The position numbers and the translations under genes were made by a program. Below are positions 1 through 6,187 of a stretch of 6,187 nt of DNA, piece by piece (the stretch's first letter is position 1; each line of letters begins with the position of its first letter). The notes below the pieces were generated by a model. The model was not told where the DNA came from. It saw only the letters and a list, made by a program, of their open reading frames with translations, and searched no databases. Origin of the DNA: CAZLBV01 sp964557845 (GTDB lineage Bacteria; Acidobacteriota; Aminicenantia; Aminicenantales; Aminicenantaceae); contig CAZLBV010000343.1 of NCBI GenBank assembly GCA_964557845.1, forward strand, positions 1 through 6,187. Direction: 5' to 3'.

Positions 1-2
1 GC

Positions 3-68
3 CAAGATGATAATCCCCCGGTGAGGCTCGATCCCTCTTATTTCAAAGCTTTACTAAGAATTAGATAA
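3..68 (+). CDS. possible C-terminal end of an unidentified plus-strand gene (partial)
   Basis: An open frame enters from the left edge and ends at TAA 66-68, giving about 21 codons that translate to a peptide ending in DPSYFKALLRIR. The composition is protein-like and the fragment would converge on the GH3 gene with a 23-bp gap. No minus-strand start with a ribosome binding site is seen in the same stretch, so a continuing GH3 operon is not supported here. An open stretch this short occurs often by chance, and no family can be recognised. Confidence 0.25.
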   Translation, partial: QDDNPPVRLDPSYFKALLRIR

Positions 69-91
69 AAGCTATTCTCCTAGGGATTTCT

Positions 92-2770
92 TTAATCTAT
101 GACAAAGGCTGGCCCTGTAACCTTTACCTGACCTGTAAGCACTGAGGGCAACTTTATCCCCGGAATTCTCGTCCCCGGCTGTCCGCCTCCTACAGCCAGT
201 GTGATTATTCCAGGTTCGACTATGCGCTTCCCTTCTTCATCTATGAACGAAAGCTGCCGCGGGGTCAGTTTAAAACAGACTGCCTTTTTTTCTCCAGGCT
301 TAAGGAAGACCCGCTCAAATCCCTGAAGAGACCGAATGGGAACCGGCGCCGACGCTTCGATATAGGACACATAAAACTGAACAACTTCTTCACCTTCTCT
401 CTCACCTGTATTTTTCACTTCCACCGAGACTTCCAATGCTTCTCCGGCTGGAACAGATTGGGGCACCTTAAGATCACTGTAGGCAAAGAAGGTGTAGCTT
501 AAGCCGAATCCGAAAGGATAGAGCGGCTCTTTACGAAAATACCGGTAGGTTTTTCCCTCCATGGCATAATCGCTGAAAGGAGGCAGATCATCGGCTGTCC
601 GGTAGAAAGTAACCGGCAGCCTGCCCCCGGGATTGTAATCTCCGAACAAAACATCGGCTAAGGCCGTGCCGGCTGCCTGTCCCGGGTACCAGGCTTCGAG
701 GATGGCCGGAATGTTCCGGCTGGCCCAATTGATCGCAAGGGCGCTTCCGTTTAAAAGCACCAGGACAACCGGCTTGCCCTGAGCCTGGATCTTTTTAAGC
801 AGGTTTTCCTGAATAAGGGGAAGGCTCAGGTCGATCCTGTCTCCGCCTGAAAAACCTTCCACCGGAACATCCATCTCCTCACCCTCAAGGCGAGGGGATA
901 ATCCCATGATCATCACCACCACTTCGGCCTTCCCGGCCGCCTCTAATGCTTCTTTTTCCAGATCCCGTCCTGGGATCTGCCATAAAAGCTGCATCGCGGC
1001 ATGATTTGTCCGTTCTCTGAACTCCACCTTTAAAGGGTATAGTTTTCCGGCCTCCAGATCGATTTCTTTAAATCTTTTGGCGCTATGATGGGTACCGTCA
1101 AATTCGACCAGAGATTCTTCATTCAAGTAAAGATCGAATCCGTTGAATCCTTCCCCGCCGATAAGATATGTTCCCGAGACAGGGGGCACCAGATAACCTG
1201 TCCAGCGGATCCCGAAATCATCATCCGGAAGCCTTGTATCCGGGGATCCCTCAAACCAGTTGAAATCAATAGTCCGGTCGATCCGCGTGAAAACCGGTTT
1301 GACCCGTAATTCCCGGTTGTCGAAATATTCGCCTTTTAAACCAATGGCTTTTCCGGAACCGTCTGAGACCAGTAACGCCTCGGCAGGAACAACTTCAAGA
1401 ACCGGAAGCCCCTCCGCCCACTCACAGCCCAAGGTATAAATGACCCGGGTATCCGAAGAAACCTTCTCCCGGATACCCCGAAGGGGAGTGATTGGGTCAA
1501 CCGGGATACCGTTATAGTTTCCCAACAGCACTTCAATATCGTCCGCATTCGGCCCGATCACAGCGATGGTCTTGAGGTTTTTTGGAAGCGGTAAGAGATC
1601 CCCTTCATTTTTAAGGAGAACGATCGATTTGCGGGCAGCCTCCAGAGTCAGCCGGCGGTGCTCCCGGCAGTCAACAACCTCATAGGGAATAGCGGTATAA
1701 GGGACCATCTCCGGCGGATCGAACATCCCCAGCTTCATTCGGGCAGTTAAAAGCCGGGTGAGAGAAATATCGATATCGGCCTCACTTAAAAGCCCTTCTT
1801 CCACTGCTTTACCCATATCCCTGAAGACAACACCGCAGTTGAGGTCTGTGCCGGCTTTAACCGCCATAGCCGCCGCTTCAGATGCCGTATTCACTACCTT
1901 ATGATATTGATAAAAATCCATTATAGCCCAGCAGTCAGAGACAGTGTAGCCTCGGAATCCCCACTTATTCCTGAGAATGTCAGTGAGAAGAAAGCCGCTT
2001 CCGCAGCAGGGCTCTCCCCGGAAACGGTTATAGGCACACATGATCGATTGGACCCCGCCCTCAACCACAGTCTTACGGAAGTGCGGCAGATAAGTCTCTC
2101 TAAGGTCCCGGTCGCTAACTCGAGCATCAAAGACATGACGGTCAGACTCCGGCCCGCTGTGGACCGCATAATGTTTCGCAGTGGCAATCGTCTTGAGATA
2201 GTGGGGATCATCGCCCTGAAGCCCCCGGATGAATTGGACGGCCAGTTCTCCTGTAAGATAAGGATCCTCGCCGTAGGTTTCCTGCCCCCGGCCCCAGCGC
2301 GGGTCCCGGAAAATGTTGATGTTGGGCGACCAGAAGGTCAATCCCTGGTAGATCCCCCGCTTTCCCCGGCGGACAAATTCATGATGTTTGGCCCGGGCTT
2401 CATCGGAAATAGCTGCAGCCAGGCGGAACATTAGCTCCCGATCCCAGGTCGCAGCCAGGCCGATCGCCTGCGGAAAAACCGTAGCCTTCCCCGCCCTGGC
2501 GACTCCATGCAGGCACTCGTTCCACCAGTTGTACTCCGGAATACCCAGCCTTTCAATGGACGGAGCATCATAGCGCATTTGAGAGATCTTCTCTTCCAGA
2601 GTCATTCTTGTGATCAGATCAAAAACGCGCTCTTCTATGGAAAGATCCGTCTTTAAATAAGGCAGGTTGCTGTCCGGCTTCCCCTTGGTGTTCTGCGCAG
2701 CCCCAAGCCAAATGGAGAATGCAATGGCTGTCAGAACCAGAACAGAAGCGGCGAAAATCCTTTTTTTCAT
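92..2770 (-). CDS. secreted GH3 beta-xylosidase/beta-glucosidase-like glycosidase with PA14 and Fn3-like domains
   Basis: Complete 892-residue enzyme. An N-terminal signal peptide (about residues 1-25: KKR, hydrophobic core, AxA-like end) predicts export. The GH3 TIM barrel covers about 45-350, with NWWNECLHGVAR at 81-92, the substrate-binding K199-H200 pair (AKHYAVHSGPE), and the catalytic nucleophile Asp279 in GYTVSDC. The alpha/beta sandwich begins about 380 (SIVLLKN), is interrupted by a PA14 domain at about 475-605 (GLKGEYFDN to LLWQIPG), and resumes to about 725. The acid/base should lie in LEGEEMD (Glu629, 631 or 632), followed by GGDR. A fibronectin III-like domain fills about 775-845. 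Family knowledge: GH3 enzymes are retaining exo-glycosidases that remove single sugars from non-reducing ends. The NWWNECLHG and SDC motifs and the EGEEMDV...GGDR pattern resemble the beta-xylosidase/arabinofuranosidase-like branch, but beta-glucosidase cannot be excluded. The start is set by a strong ribosome binding site and the signal peptide. No frameshift or missing catalytic residue is seen. Confidence 0.96.
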   Translation of the reverse strand: MKKRIFAASVLVLTAIAFSIWLGAAQNTKGKPDSNLPYLKTDLSIEERVFDLITRMTLEEKISQMRYDAPSIERLGIPEYNWWNECLHGVARAGKATVFPQAIGLAATWDRELMFRLAAAISDEARAKHHEFVRRGKRGIYQGLTFWSPNINIFRDPRWGRGQETYGEDPYLTGELAVQFIRGLQGDDPHYLKTIATAKHYAVHSGPESDRHVFDARVSDRDLRETYLPHFRKTVVEGGVQSIMCAYNRFRGEPCCGSGFLLTDILRNKWGFRGYTVSDCWAIMDFYQYHKVVNTASEAAAMAVKAGTDLNCGVVFRDMGKAVEEGLLSEADIDISLTRLLTARMKLGMFDPPEMVPYTAIPYEVVDCREHRRLTLEAARKSIVLLKNEGDLLPLPKNLKTIAVIGPNADDIEVLLGNYNGIPVDPITPLRGIREKVSSDTRVIYTLGCEWAEGLPVLEVVPAEALLVSDGSGKAIGLKGEYFDNRELRVKPVFTRIDRTIDFNWFEGSPDTRLPDDDFGIRWTGYLVPPVSGTYLIGGEGFNGFDLYLNEESLVEFDGTHHSAKRFKEIDLEAGKLYPLKVEFRERTNHAAMQLLWQIPGRDLEKEALEAAGKAEVVVMIMGLSPRLEGEEMDVPVEGFSGGDRIDLSLPLIQENLLKKIQAQGKPVVLVLLNGSALAINWASRNIPAILEAWYPGQAAGTALADVLFGDYNPGGRLPVTFYRTADDLPPFSDYAMEGKTYRYFRKEPLYPFGFGLSYTFFAYSDLKVPQSVPAGEALEVSVEVKNTGEREGEEVVQFYVSYIEASAPVPIRSLQGFERVFLKPGEKKAVCFKLTPRQLSFIDEEGKRIVEPGIITLAVGGGQPGTRIPGIKLPSVLTGQVKVTGPAFVID

Positions 2771-2777
2771 CGGTCGT

Positions 2778-2784
2778 CTCCTTT
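2778..2784 (-). promoter_or_regulatory. ribosome binding site of the GH3 gene
   Basis: Read on the minus strand, AAAGGAGA lies with its GGAG core 7 nt before the ATG at 2770-2768. It supports that start for the signal-peptide-bearing protein. Confidence 0.85.
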
Positions 2785-2800
2785 TAATGCTTCCTTTGTC

Positions 2801-2829
2801 ATCATCTTACGGCCCCCTGAAAATGTCAA
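2801..2829 (-). promoter_or_regulatory. candidate sigma70-type promoter of the GH3 gene
   Basis: On the minus strand a perfect TTGACA (2829-2824) is followed after 17 nt by GATGAT (2806-2801), which matches 4 of 6 positions of TATAAT. Transcription would begin near 2794, leaving a leader of about 24 nt that contains the ribosome binding site. AT-rich DNA with T/A runs lies just upstream (about 2846-2875), where an UP element would sit. The -10 box is imperfect, so this is a plausible rather than certain call. Confidence 0.45.
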
Positions 2830-2939
2830 CAATCCAAAATATGATCCTTTTTACATTTTTTTTACAAAAGTTTTACCTCCCGGTGACAACTCGTTCCTTC
2901 CTTCTGTGTATATTGGGTGATGGATGAAGCATCATGACA

Positions 2940-2954
2940 AACAAACCATTTGTT
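2940..2954. repeat. small inverted repeat in the leader of the lipoprotein gene
   Basis: AACAAA-CCA-TTTGTT is a perfect 6-bp inverted repeat with a 3-nt centre, 25 bp before the lipoprotein start. It could be an operator half-site pair or a weak RNA hairpin just before the ribosome binding site. It is AT-rich and short, so chance is a fair explanation. Confidence 0.25.
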
Positions 2955-2967
2955 AAAAAATTCAGAC

Positions 2968-2973
2968 AGGAGG
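2968..2973 (+). promoter_or_regulatory. ribosome binding site of the lipoprotein gene
   Basis: A perfect AGGAGG sits 6 nt before the ATG at 2980. It decides the start: an in-frame TTG at 2950 would place charged residues before the signal peptide and has no such site. The 350-residue reading from 2980 is therefore preferred. Confidence 0.9.
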
Positions 2974-2979
2974 ATACTA

Positions 2980-4032
2980 ATGTCTAAACAAGTATTAAAA
3001 GTGTTATTTCTTGCGATGTTATTAGTCCTGACAGGATGCTTTGGTGGACCAGTCCAGGCTGAGAAAAAAGGCTTGATGCCGGAATTTATCCGGAACCTGG
3101 AAGTAGGCAAACCCTTAAGCTATCGAAATCTCACCATCGTGCCTGTATATTTCTCCAAAACTCAAGATAAACAAGAATACATAACCTTGGAGGACGCCCT
3201 CAAACAGAAATGGATAGAAATTGCCGAGATGGAAGGAGGCCGTGTTCCCCAGGTAAAAATCACTAACACCTCCAAACATATGATCTATTTGATGGGAGGC
3301 GAGATCCTGACCGGGTGCAAGCAGGACCGGATCTTAGCCAGTGATATCCTACTGGCTCCCGGGACCAAAGACCTTATGGTTCCTGTCTTCTGTGTGGAAC
3401 AGGGCCGCTGGAATTTCACTTCCGCCAATTTTTACAGCAAAGAAAATCTGGGAACATTCAAGTTGAGATCCGTGGCTCAGACCAAAAATCCATCTGCCCA
3501 ATCTGAGATATGGTATCAAATCGCCAAAGAGAACCGGAAAATGGGCGTTGTTTCTGATTCCAGCGCTTACCAGGATGCCTATGATAAAGAAGAAAACAAA
3601 GCTGAGATCGCTAGGATAGAGAGAACCTTCCACAATGTTCCCCATCTCTATGCAGACACCACCGGGGTCGTTATCGCCCTGAGCGGAAGGATCGTCAGCG
3701 TTGACATATTTGCCAACCAGGATCTCTTTAAGAAGCAATGGCCTAAAATATTGAAATCCTCGGCGCTCTCATCCCTCTCCAGCAACCTAGCAGGTAATAT
3801 AACTCAGAAAGAAGCTGTTGACTTTTTAAAGAGCTTTTTTGATCTGAATTATACCCAGAAACCAGGTATCGACCTGGGTGTGGAATATAGCTATACCGAT
3901 TCAAAGCTGAATATTAGTTCATTGACCCATGAAAGCAAAGTGATTCATCTAGCCGGATTCCCGCAGGTAGAAGAAAATGCGGATGTTATTCAAGAAAGCG
4001 GACGGGAAGAACGGGTAAAAGTCATCAAATAA
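2980..4032 (+). CDS. secreted lipoprotein with ARPP-1/DUF6569-type domain, function unknown
   Basis: 350 residues. The N-terminus is a lipoprotein signal: Lys3/Lys7, a hydrophobic stretch, then the lipobox LTGC with Cys20 as the lipidated residue, predicting membrane anchoring outside the cytoplasm. The residue after Cys is Phe, not Asp, so outer-membrane sorting is plausible if the cell is Gram-negative. The mature part carries a recognisable pattern: IVPVYFS (53-59), YITLEDAL (67-74), VPQVKITNTS (89-98), then GGEILTGCKQDRIL (106-119) and VPVFCVEQGRW (134-144). I associate this GGE...KQDR...PV.CVEQGRW signature with the ARPP-1 (DUF6569) family, named from genomic associations and without a known biochemical activity. 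Residues 200-350 continue with a mixed region that may be a second part of the same fold (DFLKSFFDLNY, 281-291). Two mature cysteines, Cys113 and Cys138, lie in the conserved core. The gene is divergent from the GH3 and followed by a likely terminator, so it is probably monocistronic. The family call comes from motif memory, not a search. Confidence 0.85.
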   Translation: MSKQVLKVLFLAMLLVLTGCFGGPVQAEKKGLMPEFIRNLEVGKPLSYRNLTIVPVYFSKTQDKQEYITLEDALKQKWIEIAEMEGGRVPQVKITNTSKHMIYLMGGEILTGCKQDRILASDILLAPGTKDLMVPVFCVEQGRWNFTSANFYSKENLGTFKLRSVAQTKNPSAQSEIWYQIAKENRKMGVVSDSSAYQDAYDKEENKAEIARIERTFHNVPHLYADTTGVVIALSGRIVSVDIFANQDLFKKQWPKILKSSALSSLSSNLAGNITQKEAVDFLKSFFDLNYTQKPGIDLGVEYSYTDSKLNISSLTHESKVIHLAGFPQVEENADVIQESGREERVKVIK

Positions 4033-4084
4033 AAAGCATGAACAGATCGGCATCTCAATCATATCCAGGAGAAAAGCTTTTAGC

Positions 4085-4114
4085 AGAGGATTCCGGAACT
4101 CCGGAATCCTCTTT
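4085..4114 (+). terminator. intrinsic terminator-like hairpin after the lipoprotein gene
   Basis: A perfect 12-bp inverted repeat, AGAGGATTCCGG (4085-4096) and CCGGAATCCTCT (4101-4112), encloses the 4-nt loop AACT, 52 bp after the stop codon. The stem is GC-containing and stable. The following T tract is short (TTT, then CCCC), so termination may be partial. The position between the lipoprotein and the kinase fits a terminator for the former and argues against one tight operon. Confidence 0.7.
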
Positions 4115-4170
4115 CCCCTGGGACTACCGGCCAAAGGTCAGTTTAAACCAAACTGCTGATCACATCGCAC

Positions 4171-4199
4171 TTGAAAAAATACTGAATCAATGAAATCAT
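4171..4199 (+). promoter_or_regulatory. weak candidate promoter for the histidine kinase gene
   Basis: TTGAAA (4171-4176) and AATCAT (4194-4199) are 17 nt apart and match the sigma70 consensus at 5 of 6 and 4 of 6 positions. The predicted start of transcription would be about 5 nt before the kinase ATG, leaving almost no leader, which is consistent with the lack of a clear Shine-Dalgarno site there. The match is modest in AT-rich DNA, so chance is possible. Confidence 0.22.
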
Positions 4200-4209
4200 A
4201 GATAAGAAT

Positions 4210-6187
4210 ATGCGATCATTTAAATCCTCATCCCGGCTGCGACTGCTTTTCATTATCGTGGTGGTGATCCCCTGCACCTTACTTACAGTGATCGCCATCC
4301 GGTCCATAAACCGGGAAAAAGCCTACCTAGAAAAAAGGTTTCAAGAAACTTTGCTGGCCGAGATCACTCATACTGTATCCGTACTTAACCAGGAATTGAT
4401 GAATATTCGGGAAGAGCTCGACCTGACCTCTCCCCAGTCAGTGCCAGATGATCCTGCTGCTCTATTTACTGAATGGAAGATAGAGACTTCGTTGGTGAAG
4501 GTTCCTTTTTTACTTTCTCCCTCCTATGAGATTCTATGGCCGAGATTATCGAGCTCTTTAAGCGATGATGAATTATTTTTCATCAACTGGAACAGAGATT
4601 TTATTACCAACCAAGCCAGCATCCCTGTTTATCAGAATATTGCCCTGGCTTATAAAGACCAGATTATAGATGCGGCCCAAAGAGAACGCGTTCCTATAAT
4701 TGATACAGAAGAAGAGGCAGCTGACGAGAACATTGCTCCGCATAAAAAAGCAGAAGAAAAAACCGTACAAACACAAGTTTCCGTCCTGCCCGAATCACCG
4801 CCGGCTGCAGCAGAACATCGGCTTAGTGCAAAAGCCACCAAAAAAGAAATACCTGAGAGCAAGATCTCTGATAAGACTGCAGAACTTGAGGTGGATCAGC
4901 GGGCTTTACAGCAGTTTGAAAAAAATGAAGGCATCAGGCAGGAATTATACCGGCAGGCCAAGGAAAAAGGGCAGACTACTGCCACCCGAAATGTCATGCC
5001 CAGTGTGGGAGCCGCCCAGCAGACACCGGAGCCGGAGCAGCAGGAGTCAATATTCATTTCTGAGCCGCAGAGGTTCACTGAGATCACTCAAGGAAAAAAG
5101 ATGGGGATCATACCCCGGTTTATTGAAGAAAAATTGACGCTACTCTTCTGGAAAAAGGAACAAAATCAAAAAATAATCGGCTGTATGATCGACAGCGATC
5201 GATTTAAAAGCAGGCTGATCAGCCGCCTGCCGGCTCTGTATTCAAGCGTCCGCATCTTAACCGTCCTGGATGAAAACGGACGGCCGCTTATCTCACCGGA
5301 GGAAAGTGAAAACCGCGATTGGCGGCGTCCTTTCATAGCCCAAGAGATCAGCGAACTGCTGCCCAGATGGGAAGTGGCTGCTTATCTGACTGACCCCGAG
5401 GCTATCACCTCGAAAGCCAACACCACTGCAGTGATCATGTGGATCCTGATTCTCATTTTCTTTATCTCGATAGTCACCGGCGGCACCTATGTATTAAACA
5501 CGCTGAGAAGTGAAATGGATATGGCCCGGAAAAAGACAAATTTTGTGGCCAATGTTTCCCATGAATTAAAAACTCCGCTTACCTCGATCCGCATGTTTGC
5601 GGAAATGCTTAGAGAAAGGCGTCAGACGGATAGAGATAAACAGGAAAAATATCTGGATATAATGGTTTCGGAAACCGAAAGACTGACCCGACTTATCAAT
5701 AATGTGCTCGATTTTTCCCGGATGGACAAAGGGAAAAAAACATATGATAAAAAGATGATTGATGCGGCTTCTCTCTGCGAAGAACTGTTGGAAAGCCAGC
5801 GTTTAAGATTGGAGCAGAATGGGTTCGAGGTGAATTTTACCAGAACCTCCAGCCCTGTTTATGTAGAAGGAGATGAAGAAGCCCTTAAACAGGCGGTCTT
5901 AAACCTGCTGTCCAATGCAGAAAAATATTCACAGGATAAAAAACAGATCGATGTTGAAGTCGGCCGCAGCGATGAATCTGTGATTATAAATGTAAAAGAC
6001 CGGGGGATCGGGATCGAACCAAAGCAGGCCCAGAAAATATTTAAAGAATTTTACAGGGCCGATGAGTCTCTTACTTCAAAAGTCAGAGGATCGGGTCTGG
6101 GCCTGACTATCTCAAAGAAAATTATTAATGACCATGGATATGCTGGTATTGTAGTACTTTGGGATGAATTTGGTAGATATATGGATA
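4210..6187 (+). CDS. membrane sensor histidine kinase (3'-incomplete, aberrant C-terminal end)
   Basis: 659 codons are visible and the frame is still open at the edge. A membrane segment lies at about 12-30 and a second at about 407-428. Between them are an extracytoplasmic region with a first part (31-160, including FFINWNRDF), a low-complexity charged Pro/Gln/Glu/Lys/Ala-rich linker (about 165-285) and a PAS/Cache-like second part (about 286-400, with VRILTVLDENGRPLIS). The cytoplasmic DHp domain has the H-box FVANVSHELKTPLTSIR with phospho-acceptor His451. The HATPase domain has the N-box NLLSNAEKYS (Asn569), the G1 box DRGIGI (597-602), the F-box KIFKEFYRA (609-617) and the G2 box GSGLGLTIS (627-635). 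This is a canonical ATP-dependent autokinase that should phosphorylate a response regulator not present here. The start at 4210 is chosen because an in-frame stop lies at 4183-4185 and this ATG keeps the first membrane segment; its ribosome binding site is poor. After His642-Gly643 the sequence no longer resembles the kinase, and the final beta strands of the HATPase domain are missing. Confidence 0.93.
   Translation, partial: MRSFKSSSRLRLLFIIVVVIPCTLLTVIAIRSINREKAYLEKRFQETLLAEITHTVSVLNQELMNIREELDLTSPQSVPDDPAALFTEWKIETSLVKVPFLLSPSYEILWPRLSSSLSDDELFFINWNRDFITNQASIPVYQNIALAYKDQIIDAAQRERVPIIDTEEEAADENIAPHKKAEEKTVQTQVSVLPESPPAAAEHRLSAKATKKEIPESKISDKTAELEVDQRALQQFEKNEGIRQELYRQAKEKGQTTATRNVMPSVGAAQQTPEPEQQESIFISEPQRFTEITQGKKMGIIPRFIEEKLTLLFWKKEQNQKIIGCMIDSDRFKSRLISRLPALYSSVRILTVLDENGRPLISPEESENRDWRRPFIAQEISELLPRWEVAAYLTDPEAITSKANTTAVIMWILILIFFISIVTGGTYVLNTLRSEMDMARKKTNFVANVSHELKTPLTSIRMFAEMLRERRQTDRDKQEKYLDIMVSETERLTRLINNVLDFSRMDKGKKTYDKKMIDAASLCEELLESQRLRLEQNGFEVNFTRTSSPVYVEGDEEALKQAVLNLLSNAEKYSQDKKQIDVEVGRSDESVIINVKDRGIGIEPKQAQKIFKEFYRADESLTSKVRGSGLGLTISKKIINDHGYAGIVVLWDEFGRYMD
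6139..6187 (+). other. terminal segment foreign to the kinase: Walker-B-like ATPase fragment, probable chimeric or rearranged end
   Basis: In the kinase frame these 49 bases read YAGIVVLWDEFGRYMD. A kinase at this point should continue with a Gly-Gly-[KR]-I strand and a GxGxxF ending. Instead the pattern is a hydrophobic strand followed by Asp-Glu, which is the Walker B arrangement of P-loop ATPases. The DEFGRY wording recalls large ATPases of defence-type loci such as BREX-associated proteins, but that is memory, not a search. GC here is 16 of 49 bases, well below the surrounding gene. The join is in frame and close to CCATGGATATG (6134-6144). Confidence 0.55.

Noticed and set aside
48..72. 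Imperfect hairpin (GCTTT...CTAA-GAA-TTAG...AAAGC) downstream of the GH3 stop, a possible bidirectional terminator
   Set aside because: The stem is short, AT-rich and bulged, with no clear T tract on either side, so it is too weak to annotate.
1901..2434. A 177-codon plus-strand open frame inside the GH3 gene
   Set aside because: It is fully antisense to the conserved catalytic barrel of a clear GH3, has no domain-like pattern, and is explained by codon composition of the real gene.
2862..3110. Minus-strand open frame of 82 codons spanning the divergent spacer and the lipoprotein start
   Set aside because: It overlaps the strong ribosome binding site and signal peptide of the lipoprotein gene, and has no ribosome binding site or recognisable sequence of its own.
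4700..5137. A 145-codon plus-strand open frame within the kinase, rich in Lys and Arg
   Set aside because: It is an out-of-frame reading of the kinase linker; its basic, Ser/Arg-rich composition follows from the repeated GAA/AAA codons of the true frame.
1..6187. CRISPR arrays, tRNA or rRNA genes, insertion sequence ends, toxin-antitoxin pairs
   Set aside because: No regularly spaced repeats, cloverleaf-like sequence, ribosomal RNA motifs, terminal inverted repeats or transposase motifs were seen on either strand by eye.
4210..6187. A complete defence locus suggested by the ATPase-like tail
   Set aside because: Only 16 residues hint at such an ATPase, and they lie at a suspect join; nothing else in the window belongs to a known defence system.

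Overview
The window holds three protein-coding genes in a roughly half-GC sequence with normal bacterial signals (Shine-Dalgarno sites, a secretory signal peptide, a lipobox). They are a secreted family 3 glycoside hydrolase on the minus strand, a divergently transcribed lipoprotein with an ARPP-1/DUF6569-type domain, and a sensor histidine kinase that runs off the right edge. The lipoprotein and the exported multi-domain GH3 suggest a Gram-negative-type, polysaccharide-degrading heterotroph. Bacteroidota, Acidobacteriota/Aminicenantes-like or PVC-group bacteria are all possible, and the sequence alone does not settle the phylum.

Layout. Positions 1-91 may carry the last codons of a plus-strand gene converging on the GH3. 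Positions 92-2770 (minus) encode a complete 892-residue GH3 beta-xylosidase/beta-glucosidase-like enzyme with an inserted PA14 domain and a C-terminal fibronectin III-like domain. A 209-bp AT-rich spacer separates it from the divergent lipoprotein gene. It holds a good candidate promoter for the GH3, strong ribosome binding sites for both genes and a small inverted repeat. The lipoprotein (2980-4032, plus) is followed by a perfect 12-bp hairpin that looks like a terminator. The histidine kinase starts at 4210 and has a membrane-anchored extracytoplasmic sensor split by a long low-complexity linker, a complete DHp domain, and most of an HATPase domain.

How they may work together. The GH3 would trim xylo- or gluco-oligosaccharides in the periplasm or at the cell surface. 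The kinase would sense an extracytoplasmic cue, but no response regulator is visible, so a link between kinase and GH3 is only positional. The lipoprotein's role is unknown.

Most unusual point. The last ~49 bases do not continue the kinase fold. Directly after the G2 box and a conserved His-Gly, the frame reads into a Walker-B-like segment (VVLWDEFGRYMD) typical of large P-loop ATPases, and the DNA there is clearly AT-richer. This looks like a chimeric or rearranged end. No convincing new system is visible in the rest of the window.
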